Source: Branchiostoma floridae
Lineage: Eukaryota; Chordata; Leptocardii; Amphioxiformes; Branchiostomatidae
Direction: 5' to 3'
NCBI RefSeq assembly: GCF_000003815.2
Contig: NC_049991.1
Location: 13,433,438 to 13,468,761 of the forward strand
Length of the DNA: 35,324 nt
The position numbers were made by a program, and so were the translations under genes. This document shows, in pieces, positions 1 to 10,200 of this stretch (the first letter of the stretch is position 1; every line of letters begins with the position of its first letter). The notes beneath the pieces were generated by a model, which was given only the letters and a program-made list of their open reading frames with translations, was not told where the DNA came from and searched no databases.

Positions 1-56
1 GAATGGCAATCTTGTATATAGTACATGATGTCTACCCAGCCCTCTAAGCTGATAAC
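1..56 (-). CDS. CACNA1G/H/I: Cav3 T-type calcium channel alpha-1, exon with domain I selectivity filter (partial, runs off window)
   Basis: This is the first 56 nt of an exon that continues beyond the left edge. It follows a CACTGTAG acceptor in phase 0. It encodes V271-I-S-L-E-G-W-V-D-I-M-Y-Y-I-Q-D-C-H288 plus two bases of the next codon. EGWVDIMYY is the domain I pore signature of Cav3. E275 is the first of the four filter residues (E-E-D-D in T-type channels) that set calcium selectivity. Two residues before it the sequence has Ser (codon AGC) where vertebrate Cav3 reads VITLEGW with Thr. The exon is too short for the computed ORF list but is unambiguous from its phase, acceptor and motif. 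The S6 segment of domain I and everything downstream lie outside the window. Confidence 0.9.
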
Positions 57-1055
57 CTACAGTGATCAGAAAGAAATGGTTCATTAGTAAAAATTGACAT
101 GCAAAGCTCATGCTCAAATTATGGAGAAAGTAAGGATGCTTATATCAGATTCATGCACTTTTTAATTCATGTGAAATAAAGCTTTTATAGCATCAGAGAA
201 TGAACTACTGTAGTACGGTACCTATGTCATGACTATGGATATGACATGATTTCAGTACATGGGTATTAATGTCTGTATAGAGAACAAAAGGACTAGAAGC
301 AGACATGCAAAAGAACAGTAAATTGAAAATAAAAGGCTGGCATTACAATTCGTTGCTTCATACAGTGAACCCCAAGGCGCTGGGTATTCTGCATTCTGTT
401 ATGTCTATAATGCACATTCAAACATCCACGGACACAGGAGAAAGGTTGTAAATTGCCGTTATTACTACATGATACTACATGATCGGGACATTTGCATTGG
501 TACATCAAACATGGTTTCGAATAGGTTGTTAACTATACAACCCTGCAGGCTTGCATTAGGTGTCTGATGCATGATCTCATGACATTCTGTTGTTTCTATA
601 TGATACACCATTTCAACCTGCTTGTCTGTGTAAGTGTAAATTACCTGACAAAATTATCATACTGCATTCAAATTCTGCAGACTGACTTCACTGATGTACA
701 TGTACCATTTTGTGCAAAATTAACTTAACGACTTGGAGTGCATTGCCTCTTGGCACTGTGTGATACATTTCTTTCCTCATAACACAATAGCCGCTGACAG
801 TCTCTGGAATGAAATGGTCATGTCACATTGATGACATCTTATCATGTATGACAGTGTTTTATTCTGACTTAAGCACCACTGCACGGGTCAGAAGACCACA
901 AGTTCTCTACCCTGCATCACTTGCAAAAGAAGCATTTAAGCACACAACTGTAGCAAATCAGCCACAAGACAGACAGACCCTCCATGAGATATATGATACG
1001 CCACTTGGTCAACATAAAACAAGGTGTCCTACCTTCAACAAAAACAATGACTTAC
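57..1055 (-). other. Cav3 intron between pore-helix exon and selectivity-filter exon
   Basis: GT-AG intron of 999 nt (GTAAGT donor at 1055, CTGTAG acceptor ending at 57), phase 0. It is AT-rich with scattered ACATGTAC-type words, for example near 697-708. No further exon or repeat was recognised. The short ORFs at 293-508 (minus) and 809-1111 (plus) have no recognisable domain and look like chance. Confidence 0.85.
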
Positions 1056-1353
1056 TTGGAAAATTGCTACCCATGCATATAGTATGTTGTCAAAGGAGAT
1101 GGCATCCTTGAAAGGGTTGTGCAGCCCTTCTTTGCACTCTGTATAGTACTGGTTCCAATTGATGCAGTTTGTTGTGAGGTTCATTGTTGTGTTCAAGTAA
1201 CCCTCAATTGTTCCGTTGCAGACTGCATCCCCATCCTTTAGAGGTGGTATGTCATAACAGTGCAATAGTCCATTGCTTTTGGAGCAGATGAAGTCTTCTT
1301 CTTCAGAGGGCCTGTAGTATGGGTTTCCCATGATGTACTTTTCCAGCGGTTCC
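1056..1353 (-). CDS. CACNA1G/H/I: Cav3 T-type calcium channel alpha-1, exon encoding domain I extracellular loop and pore helix
   Basis: This 298-nt exon (residues 171-270) lies between a TTTTCAG acceptor and a CAA|GTAAGT donor and ends in phase 0. It encodes the long S5-P extracellular loop. Cysteines at 194, 203, 216, 234 and 244, with C159 from the previous exon, reproduce the six-cysteine pattern of vertebrate Cav3.1-3.3, presumably forming disulfides. CINWNQYYTEC (234-244) and the following HNPFKDAISFDN are the strongest family matches. The pore helix YAWVAIFQ (263-270) then leads into the selectivity filter encoded by the next exon. Potential N-glycosylation sites are N217-G-T, N225-T-T and N229-L-T. 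An acidic run, SEEED (187-191), is in the variable part. An open frame continuing upstream through the acceptor is intron read-through, and the frame with CCG GAA CCG at the junction fits the phase. Confidence 0.95.
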
Positions 1354-1812
1354 CTGAAAATTTCCAAGACAATGTCAGTCATGGGGGTTTGCAAAAACAG
1401 AGAAGGAATTATCATGCATATAATGTTAAGAGTCACATACTAAGCTGTAAAATCTACACGTATAAAGCTTATCATGGAAACTCATCTGCGTTGGTAGTAA
1501 TCATAGTGCAAATCTTTCTTCCAACGCAAAAGTACACACAGTTCATGTTTTCTCCTGCTCCTTATTCATGTGTTCTGTTGTGTTGTATTAGAAGAAAGTT
1601 TAGCTTTGTACTATGTATAAAGCTTGGCAGCAGTGAACTGTTGATTAGTCACTGATATACTCTGTATCTGTATCTATACAGCCAGTATAACCGCCCTTCA
1701 GCGTAACACACCAGCTTTGCTGCAGCTGCTGTTAACGTATGTCATGTTATACAAAAAAATCATCAGAGCTATGTAAGAAATATAGTGTGGTCATTCAAGC
1801 CATTGTACTCAC
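1354..1812 (-). other. Cav3 intron in the extracellular-loop region
   Basis: GT-AG intron of 459 nt (GTGAGT donor at 1812, TTTTCAG acceptor ending at 1354), phase 2. Nothing besides splice signals was recognised. The plus-strand ORF at 1389-1655 has no recognisable content. Confidence 0.85.
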
Positions 1813-1984
1813 GGTAGCGTGAGGTTTGTGATGTTGCTGTCCAGGTAACATCTGTTCCTGAGCTCCCCTGCCCAGAGCTGCACCCCCAAAATGCCGAAGA
1901 TAAAGAAGACAAAGAAGCAGAGCAGGAGGACGTTGCCTAACATAGGCAGGGTGTCCAGCAGGAGCATCACCAGAATGCGCATAC
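1813..1984 (-). CDS. CACNA1G/H/I: Cav3 T-type calcium channel alpha-1, exon encoding S4-S5 linker and S5 of domain I
   Basis: This 172-nt exon (residues 114-171) lies between a TTGCCAG acceptor and a GTGAGT donor. It completes Ser114 and ends with the first two bases of Pro171. It begins with the S4-S5 linker [18 protein letters not shown], which couples voltage-sensor movement to the pore. The S5 helix follows (about 131-151, rich in Leu and Phe: [19 protein letters not shown]). It ends with the start of the large extracellular loop, where RNRC (156-159) supplies the first of six loop cysteines also seen in vertebrate Cav3. Two N-glycosylation sequons, N164-I-T and N167-L-T, sit just after it. 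The S5 block is nearly identical to vertebrate CACNA1G. The only clear divergence is in the extracellular stretch, as usual for this family. Confidence 0.95.
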
Positions 1985-2324
1985 CTGGCAAGAGTTGGGT
2001 GTTAACAACAATGGTTTGCTCACAAATACATCATTCAAAACTACCAAATCTTACACAGCTGTCTTGACAATATCTAGTTTAGCAGGGGCTTCAAGCTGTT
2101 TTTGCTCTGTGTGATGTCAGAGGAAACTAACAAGTCTGGAAAAGGAGTTACAGTTTCTAAGAAGCATCATGCTAGAAACATTGTTTCCCTTAGGTTGACC
2201 ATTGTAACTTATTATATTAGGTGGGGGAAGAACTTTCATATAGATGCCCACAAATCTGCATAACCACCACTATTTCAGCACCACAAAGAGGTACCACAAG
2301 TTTCTTCACAAGCAAAACCAAAAA

Positions 2325-2376
2325 TGATCACAAATGTCACATTTTCAGTGTGATCACAAATGTCACATTTTCAGTG
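2325..2376. repeat. Perfect 26-bp tandem duplication
   Basis: The unit tgatcacaaatgtcacattt plus tcagtg occurs twice back to back (2325-2350 and 2351-2376) without a mismatch. The identity suggests a recent duplication. It lies in the intron between the S4 and S5 exons and does not touch splice sites. Confidence 0.9.
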
Positions 2377-2487
2377 GGAAAGGTGTGCAAATCACAAAAA
2401 ATATAGTTCAGGCCATATCAAAGATGTGCAGACTGACATGAAAGAATGGTATCAGTACAAAATTTATGGGGCCGTGCATGAGCGGTG

Positions 2488-2524
2488 CCCTGCTAGGGGT
2501 GCATCCATGCACAAGTCAGCAGGG
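2488..2524. repeat. Nested intronic hairpin
   Basis: CCCTGCT (2488-2494) pairs with AGCAGGG (2518-2524), enclosing GTGCAT (2499-2504) and ATGCAC (2507-2512). Two stems are therefore nested. It lies about 110 nt inside the intron downstream of the S4 exon. Its function is unknown. It could be the core of a decayed tRNA-like or foldback element. Confidence 0.5.
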
Positions 2525-2632
2525 AAAGATTCAAATTAACGGTCACAGTCACAGGTGAAATTTCATGCATAATGAGGAATCAGTCTGGGAAGGGTGAAAA
2601 AAAGTCACACCACTGGTCCACTGTTGACTTAC

Positions 2633-2730
2633 TAGGGACTCTGTTGATGGCCCTGAGGGGCCTGAGGACTCTGACTGTCCTAATGGCTGATAACGTAACA
2701 CTTTCCAGTTCCAGAGAATATTCCACCATT
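2633..2730 (-). CDS. CACNA1G/H/I: Cav3 T-type calcium channel alpha-1, exon encoding end of S3 and S4 voltage sensor of domain I
   Basis: This 98-nt exon continues the same protein (residues 81-114). It is bounded by a TTTTGCAG acceptor and a GTAAGT donor. Its first base completes Gly81 and its last base begins Ser114, matching the phases of the neighbouring exons exactly. It encodes [10 protein letters not shown], the S3-S4 linker, then the S4 voltage sensor. Arginines R98, R101, R104 and R107 recur every third residue, followed by R111 in AINRVPS. The block [17 protein letters not shown] is essentially invariant in animal Cav3 channels. The linker has Glu and Ser where vertebrate Cav3.2 carries the histidine linked to high-affinity zinc/nickel block. 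That site is therefore absent here, as it is in Cav3.1 and Cav3.3. ORFs on the opposite strand here are shadows. Confidence 0.93.
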
Positions 2731-5700
2731 CTGCAAAAGAGGGAAGATACGTCACTTTGACACAACCAGTATACAACCAGATCAGACATCTACAGACCAT
2801 GCAACATGCTTCTAACATATATCACACTATCTCTTTTTTTCATAGTAAAAAAAAAACAATATTAAAAAAATAAAAGACATACTGCTTGCCATCCCGGCAT
2901 GATGGTTACAATATTGCAACCTACAAGTTGTAGGTTGAAAGCACAAATATAATACAAAACATCTAATACTATACAATAGATATATACCATTGATACATTG
3001 TGTTCTAAATGCCTAGTTGCTACAGTGCAAGGTACATTTGTAGTAATGCAGGTGCAAGACGCACATTGAGATGTAGCTGAAAACAAACAAAGAGTGAAGG
3101 TTTAGAATAACACCAGGTAGATTGTGCGCTACATGCAATGCAGTGATGAAGATGGTATTCCAGGGGGAGAGTTGGCAGAAAGCAGCAGAAATTTGACGTT
3201 TACATCCAAACAGTTTGTACTCCAGGGATAAAGTGCTGAAGCAGGCAAAACATTTAACGGAATTGCCTCTTTGGAAAAGAAGTCTTAAGGATGCATGGGT
3301 GATGTGAAACTAGGTGGTGTGACTAACTTTTGTCTCAAAATCAAAGAAATAACAGCAGGGAACAGTGAATTCAAACTTCTGCACACACTGCAGTCAGGCT
3401 ACAAGCTACCTGGTTACATAAACATACAATTTGTCTTGTCTACTTGACTCAGCAAGAAGACAGTTCGAGGAGAAACCTACATATGGATGGCAAGTAAAAA
3501 CCATGCTGTATGGATGTAAACCATGTTGTTAGACTCCTTGACCAAGGGGCACTTCCCGCAGACAGACAGTTCATGACATGCCCATGCAGACATGGTACGG
3601 TTAGACGTGTTCCACTTAGAAACAAGCATTCACATTTAGAAATTAAAACAAATTCTCCCTTACATTTTCATTACATATTCTGCCACGCTATGTAGGAGTG
3701 AAGTACAGAGAGATCGTGATTAAAATGTGGAAGGAAAAAGTCTCTAGTTAGCAGAACTATAGGCTCTTACTCTTTATAAGTGTTACCAAGAGAATATAGC
3801 TTGTGATGTCTCTGTGTCTTAAGGTTTAAGTTAAACCACCAATCCACCATTTCTGAACAGCTTGGCAAATGCAACTTTCAAACTTGACTATGGATTATAA
3901 GGCATTAGCTTGATTTAACGGGACCAAAAATAATGGCATTTATCCATCCACCATGTAACATAGGATTTGTGGTATTGTTAGGTTTGAGATTGTATTTCCC
4001 ATTCTTAAGTATAAACATAAACATAAATTGTTGATATCAGTCTTTTCAGAACAAATCTATCCTTGACGAAAATCCCGTAAACTCCAGACATTATTGTGTT
4101 TGCAAAGACAGAAGGCTACAAATTTGGTCAAGAGGTCAACAAGATGTGAACTTTCCTTGATGTAAGAAGTGACAAGCTTACATGGCTTTTTTGACTATCT
4201 AATCTACATGCACCCCCACTCAGATGGTTTGATCCAGAATACCCAGGTGGCGTACAAACTGTCTGCTCCATTTCCTGCTGTCTCATCCTGATGCACCGAG
4301 TAATTGTCTGTCCATTGGTTACAATTGTTGAAGTGGGCTTCTGTTTCTTCCAGCACTAGGCTAAGGGTTGCTCGTTTTCCAACCTTCTGTAACCTTTATC
4401 TGACCCAGTTGACTTCTCATATATCAGAACAATTGCAACCAGATGGATTTGTGTCAAACTATAGGAGACATTGCTCCATGGAGGATTAAAAAAATAGCCT
4501 TTTAACATACAAAATTATGGAATAACTGGATGAAGGATGGCAAAAAAAATCTGAGTATATCCCAAGTTGTGTGTTTGCACCTACTTAGACCTATTCTATC
4601 AGAGTTTTGATTATGATAGGTAAGAATGTAGACTTAGGACCTAACCTCTCTGGCAAAATATTACTTTGATTTACGAACATGCTGATATGGTACATGAGTA
4701 TGACAATATGATGGCTCATGCACAATGATGATAGACATGAGAACTTTTGTGCATTAGAAATTTAGAAAGAATTTAAATCAAATGACCAACTTGAGTATAA
4801 TTTTCAGCTGCACATTATCCAAAAGTTGAATTATCAACCAGTAGTTGGGTACGCCAAAAAGCAGTTACTCAAGCAACTGGATATGATTTTGGAAACGTAG
4901 TTGTTAACTGTAGTTGGATACTTATTTTTAACAACATATAGTTCTGTGATTTCACCCAAAAATGTCTAAGAGGTATAGTTTCTGTATGGTAACAGCTGGT
5001 GTCCACAACACATATTTCTATCATTGTGCACCTCAGCATACAGGTAGGGAAAAGATCTCACCTCCAGATGTATTCAAAAATCCTGAGCATGGAACACAAA
5101 ACACAGTGGGAGGTGAATTTAGACCACAGCAATTGCATTGCTTAGCAATTTGAAATAAAACCAAAAGAGCTGTTGAAATGGGGAACAAACAGGACTTTTT
5201 TGTGAAATGGTGGTGAAATGGGGACAACTGAACAAATTTTGGACCAAAAATTGATACCAACTGGGTATTAATTCATACTGTTGACCTTATCATTTATTCA
5301 TGTAAGAGTGTTCCATGCGAACTGATCACTATTATGTTTAAATGTTATAGAATGCATTGCAAAAGCCACTTATTCTCCACCACCCCCCAAAAAAATCGAC
5401 AAACTGTGTAATATCTGTCTCTGTCAAAGATGACACCAACTACACAGTAGATGTATCATCAAACTCAGATGCCGAATATCGTTACATACATGTATGCAAA
5501 GTAATCCATTTAATACCCTGTGCTACTTCTCATTGTGCAAGATCCTCACCAATAGAGACAGCAGCTAGTATCATGGTGGATGGATGTAAGGTTTAGTGTG
5601 CTATTTATCAAATTTCTCAAAACTTACATAGGGTGATACCAGCTAAAAGCACAAACTTTGGAGATAGCTACAGTTATCACCAGTTTGTACCATTAGCAAT

Positions 5701-5782
5701 CGAGTTTAAACTTTCTAAAGTTTCTCTGTGTGGACAAGCTGTTGTGGATTGGTGGCTTCAGGTGAAAATATTCCCAGCATAT

Positions 5783-6142
5783 ATCTGCTGTGAGCTATGA
5801 CGATATACAAGCTTCCACATATATTTCATGTAGCATATACTCATGTACAGTCAACAATTATACGTAGTCATTCCAAAATCTATAGACCAGAAGTTGCTTA
5901 GAAATTCCAAAATGAAGTTTCTCTCCAAATCAATTGGTAAGTTTGTACATGACTGCTTTTTCAAATTTTCAATTAAATGTATAGCAATAATTAAAAATAA
6001 ACTCTCAATTTTGCAACATACATAATTTGAAAAAAATTGACAAACTTATCATGGGCTTTTAAACCTTCTTTCTATTAAATTACGAACATGCATGCATGTC
6101 TAACCGATGTTTCCCTAGCATGGCGTCCAGCTCACAGCAGAT
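5783..6142. repeat. Nested inverted repeats, possible old foldback or MITE-like element
   Basis: The outer arms are a perfect 14-bp inverted match: ATCTGCTGTGAGCT at 5783-5796 and its reverse complement at 6129-6142. Inner arms at 5938-5967 and 6024-6048 share TAAGTTTGT and TTTTTCAAATT in inverted order. The nesting suggests a degraded foldback DNA element about 360 bp long. Arm spacing differs between sides, so indels must have occurred. No target-site duplication or transposase was recognised. Confidence 0.45.
6086..6099. repeat. 14-bp perfect palindrome
   Basis: ACATGCATGCATGT is its own reverse complement. It sits inside the foldback region at 5783-6142. It could be part of that element or a simple ATGC-type repeat. 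Confidence 0.6.
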
Positions 6143-6609
6143 AAAAAAAGAATTAAAATATTGTGTATATCGTAAAGGGACATCTATTTGTGAGACACAT
6201 CAAATCTAGACTCCCAATACCATATCTTGCTAAAGTGGCTAAAACTAAATACCAACATTCAACATCAGACACACAGATATGTTTTTTTTTCAACTGTAGT
6301 GTTTGCTTTCTCTTGGCTGTATGAAACTTCCAGTAACATAACAGCCATTGTTGACAGTGCAATCTGGCAGTGCTTATTTGCATACTTTTCATCTTCTGTC
6401 AAAGCACTCCTTATAGACAAGTATCTGTAGTCTGCAATAATGCATGAATAAAAGACCTATGAATTACATCATCCATTTGCTTAAACAGAACCCAAAACCA
6501 TAGAATATGTTTGCACACACTCAACTTGGCAATCACCTATCGCTCACTTACTTGATGAAATTCTATAGGAAAAATCTGTGTCAAGAATTTCAGGTTAAGC
6601 TAAGGTCTT

Positions 6610-6671
6610 TCTGAATTCTTGAAATGCAGAATAAGGAGGTTCTGAATTCTTGAAATGCAGAATAGGGAGGT
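6610..6671. repeat. 31-bp tandem duplication
   Basis: Two adjacent 31-bp copies (6610-6640 and 6641-6671) beginning TCTGAATTCTTGAAATGCAG differ by a single A/G. This is a simple intronic duplication with no coding potential. Confidence 0.9.
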
Positions 6672-7018
6672 TGGTTGGTGATTGTCTGATAGGTTTGGTG
6701 GGATAGCAAAATAGGCAGTGAGATGATTTGTGTACAGTAGCATCATTTTCTACATTGTACAATCTTGGCTCAAAAACTCAGCAATATTAATATCAAGCAA
6801 CATTTAAATGAATAAGGACAAGGATCTTAAGCTGTAAGGAGATCAGTGCATGTATACATGTCTTTCCTTAAACAGCTTATTTTCAAAAACATTCTGGTCT
6901 AATAATATCATTAGGGAAATACACAATACATTTTTCTGCAAAGATCATCAAAGTCATGTACATTTGCACTGCTCAAACTGACTTGCACAAACAGACCCTG
7001 ACATAGTGACAGGCTTAC

Positions 7019-7261
7019 CCAGCAAGAACAATGAAAGCATCCAGTCGATTCCAAGTGTCACCGAGGTAGCACTTCTTCCCAAAGATCCCCATGGCGATCA
7101 TCTTCAGGGCCATCTCTGCTGCAAAGAAGGCGAAGATGAAGTGGTCGAATCCCTGGAGGACCATGCAGCGCTGGGGACAGGTCTTGTCGTTGCGAGGCTG
7201 GTACATCCCCAGGGTCACGCAGTTCAGCAGGATGACCATCATGCTCAGCCGCTCGAACCAT
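7019..7261 (-). CDS. CACNA1G/H/I: Cav3 T-type calcium channel alpha-1, exon encoding domain I S1-S3
   Basis: This exon encodes the start of the first of four repeats of a low-voltage-activated (T-type) calcium channel pore subunit of the plasma membrane. Numbering the fragment from W1, S1 is about residues 5-20 ([16 protein letters not shown]), a short extracellular S1-S2 loop carries C28 and C32, S2 is about 38-58 with acidic E49, and S3 begins at WNRLD (70-74) with the conserved acidic D74. [13 protein letters not shown] and FIFAFFA are near-identical to vertebrate Cav3.1-3.3, which separates it from L-, N-, P/Q- and R-type channels. The exon opens with one base completing a proline codon and ends GG before a GTAAGC donor, giving 243 nt with phase 2 at both ends. 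The upstream boundary is unusual: the intron ends in AC rather than AG (see the branch-point entry). An in-frame TGA five codons upstream of W1 shows that the exon cannot extend further. The position facing the first Cys of the vertebrate S1-S2 loop is Arg (R23). Confidence 0.93.
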
Positions 7262-7282
7262 GTACAGTGGAGTCAAGGAATG
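7262..7282 (-). other. Minor-class (U12) intron 3' end: branch point and AC acceptor
   Basis: On the minus strand the sequence before the S1-S3 exon reads ATTCCTTGACTCCACTGTAC and then the exon. TTCCTTGAC is a close match to the U12 branch-point consensus TTCCTTRAY. The exon starts 12 nt after the putative branch A, inside the usual 10-14 nt range for minor introns. The intron ends in AC and lacks a pyrimidine tract, as AT-AC introns do. Minor introns are known in voltage-gated sodium and calcium channel alpha-subunit genes. The only nearby AG compatible with the frame is 10 nt inside the exon, within the Glu codon of WFER, and is a less likely alternative. Confidence 0.75.
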
Positions 7283-10200
7283 TTTGCAGAAAACTTCTAA
7301 ATCTGTACTTACATATAAATTCCAATTGTGTGTATCAATATAATTGGTGAACCTTGGTGTGATATGTAATTAATGGTGGTGAGGTGCACCTGTACACGAG
7401 AAGAGTATTATAATGTCAGCATGCAGTCATGTTGGATGAAACATTAAACATGCATATTACGTGACAAAACTCAACATGTAGTACATACAAAACACTCAGA
7501 TTGCAACTATGTTAGAAACTAAGTCACCAATCACATTTGAAATCTAACAACTGCTTGTTACTTAAAAAAACAAGCAAAGGTGAACAGTGATACTACATGA
7601 TTTCCATGTAAGATTGATGGCAGACATTTTTCAATTTCCATGCACAACAAGAAAACTTCAACTTCAGGTCAGTCAGGTAGCTACAAATTCTTTCTGGCTA
7701 AAAATCATCACCAGGATACTAGAGCTCTTAAGTAACGGAGTCCTGGAGACCTTAACCCATTGCAAACTCTAATCTACATATAAATGATATTGACAAAAAC
7801 ATTCCCTTCTATCTAGCATGGACAAGATCTCTGCTAGCACTTCATCCTAGGTTTTTAAAGGAAACCCAAGGTTCTTAGATTATATCATGAAGTATGAAAT
7901 ATTTTGATGACCCTTAGAAGCACATTCTGTAGCATTTCCAAATCATCACTTTCTAGATGATTTAAGCTTTTAATGGTGCTGGATTCTCCCGAGAAATGCC
8001 TGATTGATATGAAAGTTGATACAAAGTGAAAGTTGAGATTCGGAACACGTAAGAAAAACCCAACAACACACAAATTTGATCACACAGAGAGATAACCCAT
8101 TCTGACGGCCAGGTTTTTCCTCCTGGGGCAATGAATAGTACAACAGGAGGTTCAGATTGCAAATCCATAACTGAGAAGACTCTAGACAGAAAGCTGCAAT
8201 AGACATGATAAAATCTGGGAAAAGTCATTGAGTTCAAGTTGAAAGTGGCAAGTCTGGTGACCAAATGTATGGCTTGGGCATTGGAATGCATCTGGAAAAA
8301 AATTGTTCCAACACAAAAAGGTACATCGCATTTTCTACTAATAAAAAAGAGAATTTATCATCCTTGGTAAATGAATAAATTTGAGCAGTTCACTAAATGT
8401 GTCCTACCATACAAAACAAGTACTAGGGTAGCTTATTTGACTAATATTCAGTTTTTCACAAAATTTTGAGGAAACATTATTTTTCTAAACTTGTTTATAA
8501 CAAATTAGGAATTACACGTATTGATAAAATGTACACATTAGGTAAACCACAGAATCCCACACCAGTAATGACAGGCAAAGTTTTATGTCAATCTTTTGTG
8601 GGTTAATTGCTGTGGGGTTAGGGGCCTGCAGGGATTTCAGCACTTTGGAGTTATATCCTATGCCCCATAGAAGGAACAGGTACAGATACTGCACTAATGT
8701 CAGCCATTAATCATTCTTATTGCGTGGTGTACAACAGTTGGCTCAAGATATAAGTCATTTCCTTGCATATCACTACAAGCCTAAGGGTTTGATTGGGCTT
8801 TGTTTGTCTAATCTTGCCTGGCACAGTTGAAGTTAGGTTTTACACAAAAATTGATGTTCCATATAGCCTTGCTGGAAGGGTCTTGAATCCTGAAGTACAT
8901 CTGATTATTTGCTATTAGGATGAGAATGAACAGTGTCCGCTGTAGATGTATGGGATGAATATATTTTCTAGAAGTGGATGCCAAATAGTGATATAACACA
9001 TTTTGTTATACATCAACCTCAAGCATAAAACTTGGCACAAGAGTAGTCTTATGGTCTAGATAGATATGCTTGAAGATTAACAGAATTTTGTTGTGACAAT
9101 TCAACTGCTAAGATTGGCAACACAATGATGAGAATGACAAGAAACAATTATTCATCTATGTGACTTAATCAGGGCACCATTAGCAATCACAAAACAGGTC
9201 AGCCATAGCTAATGCAACTGACATCAATTGGCCTGCAAAATTACCTCTCCCATTTCCATCCACACCGGGATGACCATTCAGTACCAAGGACAGTATCATG
9301 TCATTGCAGAATCTGTGCATACAAATGGACTAATCAAAGAATTTCTGAGGCATCAGATCACTTCTACTGTTATTATCACAATAATTCATAGATGAAGCAT
9401 TGGTCTTGCAAGATTGTGTGTCATGACTTTAGTCTGCAATTTGCATCAATATTGATAGGTGGCACTTATCAGCTATCAAATTGCAAAACACTTAAGTCTT
9501 TATGCTTCTCTTCCCACTACAAATCCAATGAAGATTTTCAGGTCATGTAGAAGAGAGAGGGATAACATTTGCATGGATCATGTAGCCTAAGTAGATTTAC
9601 CCACTGCCTTGGCAACGATTATACAGCCTTTCAGTATTCAAAATGGTTTAAATTTTAGAAAATTGATCTAAGGACTATCTTAAATCGATGACACTCAGTG
9701 AATTAAGGACAGGGTGTGGGAGAACATCAATGGCAGTCCCCTGCAGCTATCATTTAGCCACACTACATGGGGTGCTGCAAGCTTCCAGTAGGAGTTCTAC
9801 TGAAGCAACACTTCCATTTCAAACTGTGAAGATCGAAGTATAGAATGTTTGCTTGAATAGCCTGCAACACTCAGACTTTAACATTCCATCTAAACATTGT
9901 GCTAAGTAGCTTTTTTGAGCCAAATGTGCTATCAAGGATTTTGAAAAAAAAAACTGAAGTGAAATGTCAGATATGTTCTTCATATGGAGTAAAAATATTC
10001 AGGCATGCAGGTGGACCACGGTTTATCCAATTTTCAAGCCGCCATCTTTAAGACAGAGTTCACAAGGTGTCGACAGAGGCACCAAAGGAATCTTACATTA
10101 CAATCTTATCACTGCTCCCTGTGCCATTAGTAGCAACACATTCCCTCTCCACCCGGCAACCTAGAGCCTCTATACTCAACCACTATTTGCACAACATTTT

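Larger units (their letters stand above)
1985..2632 (-). other. Cav3 intron after the S4 exon
   Basis: GT-AG intron of 648 nt (GTAAGT donor at 2632, TTGCCAG acceptor ending at 1985), phase 1. It contains a perfect 26-bp tandem duplication (2325-2376) and a nested hairpin (2488-2524), which are listed separately. Confidence 0.85.
2731..7018 (-). other. Cav3 intron between S1-S3 exon and S4 exon
   Basis: GT-AG intron of 4288 nt (GTAAGC donor at 7018, TTTTGCAG acceptor ending at 2731), phase 2. It contains A-rich low-complexity sequence near 2847-2875, a foldback structure at 5783-6142 and a 31-bp tandem duplication at 6610-6671. I see no exon in the remainder. The short ORFs on both strands have no recognisable domains. 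Confidence 0.8.

Noticed and set aside
1035-1436. Start of the minus ORF upstream of 1353 as coding
   Set aside because: The TTTTCAG acceptor at 1354 gives a phase-correct join to the S5 exon. The upstream residues are intron read-through.
2469-2545. Possible tRNA-like sequence around 2469-2545 (B-box-like ATTCAAATTAA)
   Set aside because: No acceptor stem or anticodon arm can be built. The nested hairpin explains the visible structure better.
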